Origin: Chloroflexi bacterium HGW-Chloroflexi-10
Lineage (GTDB): Bacteria > Chloroflexota > Anaerolineae > Anaerolineales > Anaerolineaceae
DNA length: 64,000 nt
Direction: 5' to 3'
Assembly: GCA_002840755.1 (NCBI GenBank)
Contig: PHBZ01000009.1
Location: 62,001 to 126,000, forward strand
The notes beneath the pieces are model-generated. The model searched no databases. It worked only from the letters and a program-made list of their open reading frames with translations, and was not told the DNA's origin. The translations under genes were made by a program, and so were the position numbers. This document shows, one piece after another, positions 62,086 to 64,000 of this stretch. Position 1 is the stretch's first letter; every line of letters starts with the position of its first letter.

Positions 62086-62412
62086 TCAGAATAACAGCCA
62101 GCGCGCTAGTGCTACCACCAGCATGCCTGCAATCACCGTACCAAACAGGCTTTTCTTCTTCCAGGCCACCACACCAGCCGGGATCGCGCCCCACAAATAC
62201 AGATTATCCCAACGCCATTGGACGGCACCATCCTGCACCAACAGAGAAGGCAGTAAAAGGGCCGCCAGAACCGCCACCGGCACATAGCGCAGCCAGGCTT
62301 CTAAAAATGGATGCAGCTTTTTCCCGCGCAGAAACCATGCCGGCAGCAAACGCGGTACAAATGTGACCACCAACATCCCTACCATCGTCATTAGGATTGT
62401 TTTTTCAGCCAT
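62086..62412 (-). CDS. azlD: AzlD-type branched-chain amino acid exporter subunit
   Basis: Small membrane subunit of 108 residues with four helices; together with AzlC it exports branched-chain amino acids or related compounds. The opening VTFVPRLLPAWFLRGKKLHPFLEAWLRYVPVAVLAALLLP is the family mark. It overlaps azlC by 22 bases. The ATG follows GGAG at seven bases. Confidence 0.88.
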   Translation of the reverse strand: MAEKTILMTMVGMLVVTFVPRLLPAWFLRGKKLHPFLEAWLRYVPVAVLAALLLPSLLVQDGAVQWRWDNLYLWGAIPAGVVAWKKKSLFGTVIAGMLVVALARWLLF

Positions 62413-63104
62413 GTTTCAACTCCTGCGCCAATTGCTGCGCCAATTACAGTTGCCACTATCACATTCCAATCGGTAAAACCAATCACCCACAATATCATCG
62501 AAAACAAACCGCTGAAGATAGCAATTCCCACCTGCAGTGGTTTGCGAATTTGCAGCAATAACAATGCAATGAACATGGCCGGCAGCGCATAATCCAAAGC
62601 CAGAGGGCGTACATCCTGAATCAAATTACCGGCAGCCCCGCCCAGAAAACTACCCAATACCCAGGAAAGCTGGCAGGTCAGATTGATTAACAGGGTGGTG
62701 CCGGGTTGGTTTTCGCCGCGTTCAAATCGCAAGCTGTGCACTCCGAAAGTTTCATCGGTTAATTCATAGCAAAAAGCTGCCACCTGACTGTTTTTCCAAC
62801 GGCTCAAATGCGGCGCCAGTGCCGCCGACATCAACATATGACGCAAATTGACAATTAAGGTGGTCATGATGATCGAGCCTGGCAATGCCGCTTGGGCAAA
62901 CATACCCACAGCGATGAATTGGGAAGACCCGGCATAAACGATGAAAGACATTAATACCGTCTGAAACAGGGTCAAACCGGCGTTTACCGCCAATACCCCA
63001 TAAGCAAATCCGATGGGAATATAACCCATTACAACCGGCAATGCCTGAGTAAAGAAACTCAGCCGGCTTCTAGCGGGAGTAGGTTGTTCGATTGAAACAC
63101 TCAT
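62391..63104 (-). CDS. azlC: AzlC-type branched-chain amino acid exporter subunit
   Basis: Large subunit of 237 residues with several helices. Family parts: ALPVVMGYIPIGFAYGVLAVNAGL, SFIVYAGSSQFIAVGMFAQAALPGSIIMTTLIVNLRHMLMSAALAPHL and FCYELTDETFGVHSL. The pair with AzlD is standard. Confidence 0.92.
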   Translation of the reverse strand: MSVSIEQPTPARSRLSFFTQALPVVMGYIPIGFAYGVLAVNAGLTLFQTVLMSFIVYAGSSQFIAVGMFAQAALPGSIIMTTLIVNLRHMLMSAALAPHLSRWKNSQVAAFCYELTDETFGVHSLRFERGENQPGTTLLINLTCQLSWVLGSFLGGAAGNLIQDVRPLALDYALPAMFIALLLLQIRKPLQVGIAIFSGLFSMILWVIGFTDWNVIVATVIGAAIGAGVETWLKKQS

Positions 63105-63131
63105 TTGATTTTCCTTGGGTGTAATAGGACG

Positions 63132-63140
63132 ATTATATCA
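63132..63140 (-). promoter_or_regulatory. Extended -10 promoter of azlC-azlD
   Basis: On the minus strand TGA-TATAAT (63132-63140), an extended -10, about 25 bases before the azlC start. No strong -35 is seen. Confidence 0.45.
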
Positions 63141-63441
63141 AAAGATTCAACCTGACCAGGATCATCATTGCCCACGAAAATTTCTCAAGTGAATACATCA
63201 CCATATCTGGTAAGCTCAAAGAATAGCATAATTTCTTTCCTAATCCTATATAAGGTATGATAACAATTTTATAAAACATAAGCCAAAACTTACGGTAAAA
63301 AAAATTTTGTTCATTACAACTTTCAAAAAGAATAGCCAAAAACCACCCACCCAATCAAAGAAATCTGACCAACCAATTAACAACAATAAATGTATTTATG
63401 ACCTTTTTATTTTATTTTTATGGCAAACATAATCTCAATAC
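63141..63441. other. AT-rich divergent gap before the chemoreceptor gene
   Basis: I see no gene or structured RNA in this stretch. It is rich in A and T. No sigma-28 element was found here, although chemoreceptor genes often have one. Confidence 0.35.
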
Positions 63442-63471
63442 TTTACAATTGCCAAAATAAAAAAGTATATA
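63442..63471 (+). promoter_or_regulatory. Sigma-70-type promoter of the chemoreceptor gene
   Basis: TTTACA (63442-63447), 18 bases, TATATA (63466-63471). A start near 63478 would leave a leader of 37 bases with GGAGAGG before the ATG. Confidence 0.4.
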
Positions 63472-63514
63472 ACAAATAATTCATTCGCCACCAGGATTTA
63501 GGAGAGGTATAGGA

Positions 63515-64000
63515 ATGGCATTTATCCCCAAAAAAAACCTGATTTCGCTTACAGCGCAATCGCAACTTCTAACGGCTGTAGGTGCTCCTATAATCGCAGT
63601 TGATACAAACTATAAAATCACATATATTAATCCTGCTGGAGCAGATTTGGTTAGAAAAAAAACAGAAGAATGTCTGGGTAAAAATTGTTACGACATTTTC
63701 CAGACCAATCATTGCCAAAGCAGTGCCTGCCGTACCCGCCAGGCTATGGACACAAGGAAAATCCATACGGGCCGTACCATCAGTCACGCCGGGAATCAGC
63801 AGACACCTATCCAATATTGTTCCAACGCCATTCTTGATGCTCAGGACAATGTTATTGGCGCTGTGGAATACATTATGGTCTTACAGGATATTTATAATGT
63901 TTGCCAGAATGTAACCGGTATTAGCAGCGAAATAGGCAGCGCCAGCGATCAATTAGCAGTTGCATCCACTCAATCTGGTCTGGCTACCAATCAAATTTCC
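63515..64000 (+). CDS. Partial methyl-accepting chemotaxis-type protein with cysteine-rich PAS domain
   Basis: The ATG at 63515 follows GGAGAGG and the frame runs off the right edge (162 codons). No membrane helix is seen in this part, so the receptor is probably cytoplasmic. Residues about 15-125 form a PAS domain with cysteines at CLGKNCYDIF and NHCQSSACRTRQAMD. The following helix (ISSEIGSASDQLAVASTQSGLATNQIS) is the start of the methyl-accepting signalling coiled coil. The cysteines may bind heme or an Fe-S cluster, by inference. The identity rests on the last 30 residues and the PAS type. Confidence 0.72.
   Translation, partial: MAFIPKKNLISLTAQSQLLTAVGAPIIAVDTNYKITYINPAGADLVRKKTEECLGKNCYDIFQTNHCQSSACRTRQAMDTRKIHTGRTISHAGNQQTPIQYCSNAILDAQDNVIGAVEYIMVLQDIYNVCQNVTGISSEIGSASDQLAVASTQSGLATNQIS

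Noticed and set aside
1..64000. tRNA, rRNA, insertion sequences or prophage genes
   Set aside because: I saw no cloverleaf-like segments, transposases, integrases or phage structural genes on either strand.

Overview
The window reads as a chromosomal segment of a flagellated member of the Chloroflexota, most likely class Anaerolineae. This is inferred from lipoproteins with an NBR1-type Ig domain, companion proteins common in Anaerolineae beside MacAB-like exporters, a moderate GC content (roughly 40-45 percent by eye), and the monoderm-style flagellar set with no P- or L-ring genes in view. No database search was possible, so the taxonomy is a reading of gene content only.

Layout. Positions 1-4.2 kb hold a partial sugar-type solute-binding lipoprotein, an NBR1-Ig lipoprotein, a GNAT-like protein and an alkaline phosphatase. 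Positions 4.25-27.1 kb are a nearly continuous minus-strand flagellar block, in transcription order: flbD, motA, motB, fliL, fliM, fliN, fliO, fliP, fliQ, an HDOD protein, a CheY-like receiver, a clostripain-like (C11) lipoprotease, a stand-alone paralogue of that protease's C-terminal domain, fliR, flhB, flhA, flhF, a two-helix membrane protein, fliA, a small unknown, flgF-like, flgG, flgM, flgN, flgK, flgL, csrA. Rod, C-ring/MS-ring, hook, cap and filament genes (fliE/F/G/H/I, flgB/C/D/E, fliC/D/S) are not in the window and must lie elsewhere.

Positions 27.3-33.2 kb hold a plus-strand signalling operon: a MerR/excisionase-like HTH protein, a REC-PAS-GAF protein with a degenerate kinase core, an OmpR-type regulator and an intact PAS kinase. 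Positions 33.3-37.0 kb hold a minus-strand trio: a SUMF1/FGE-fold protein and two glycosyltransferase-like proteins, one with TPRs. Then come a PilZ protein, an SPL-like radical SAM protein, XdhC, and a FecCD-type metal/chelate ABC importer with a dyad over its promoter (40.4-43.5 kb). Positions 44-51.6 kb hold a MacAB-like export module with a two-component system and two secreted companion proteins. Positions 51.8-59.9 kb hold REC/HDOD and pseudo-HD-GYP regulators, a PAS kinase, a tandem pair of ribbon-helix-helix-like proteins and an intact HD-GYP protein. The end carries a NapH-like ferredoxin membrane protein, a cysteine-enriched superoxide reductase, an MBL hydrolase, AzlC/AzlD and the start of a PAS chemoreceptor.

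The most useful non-coding signal is a pair of near-identical sigma-28 promoters (TAAA-N15-GTCGATAA). One sits correctly in front of flgM. The other, at 16394-16420 on the plus strand, points into a stretch with no reading frame but with hairpins and a U-tract, so it may drive a FliA-dependent small RNA.
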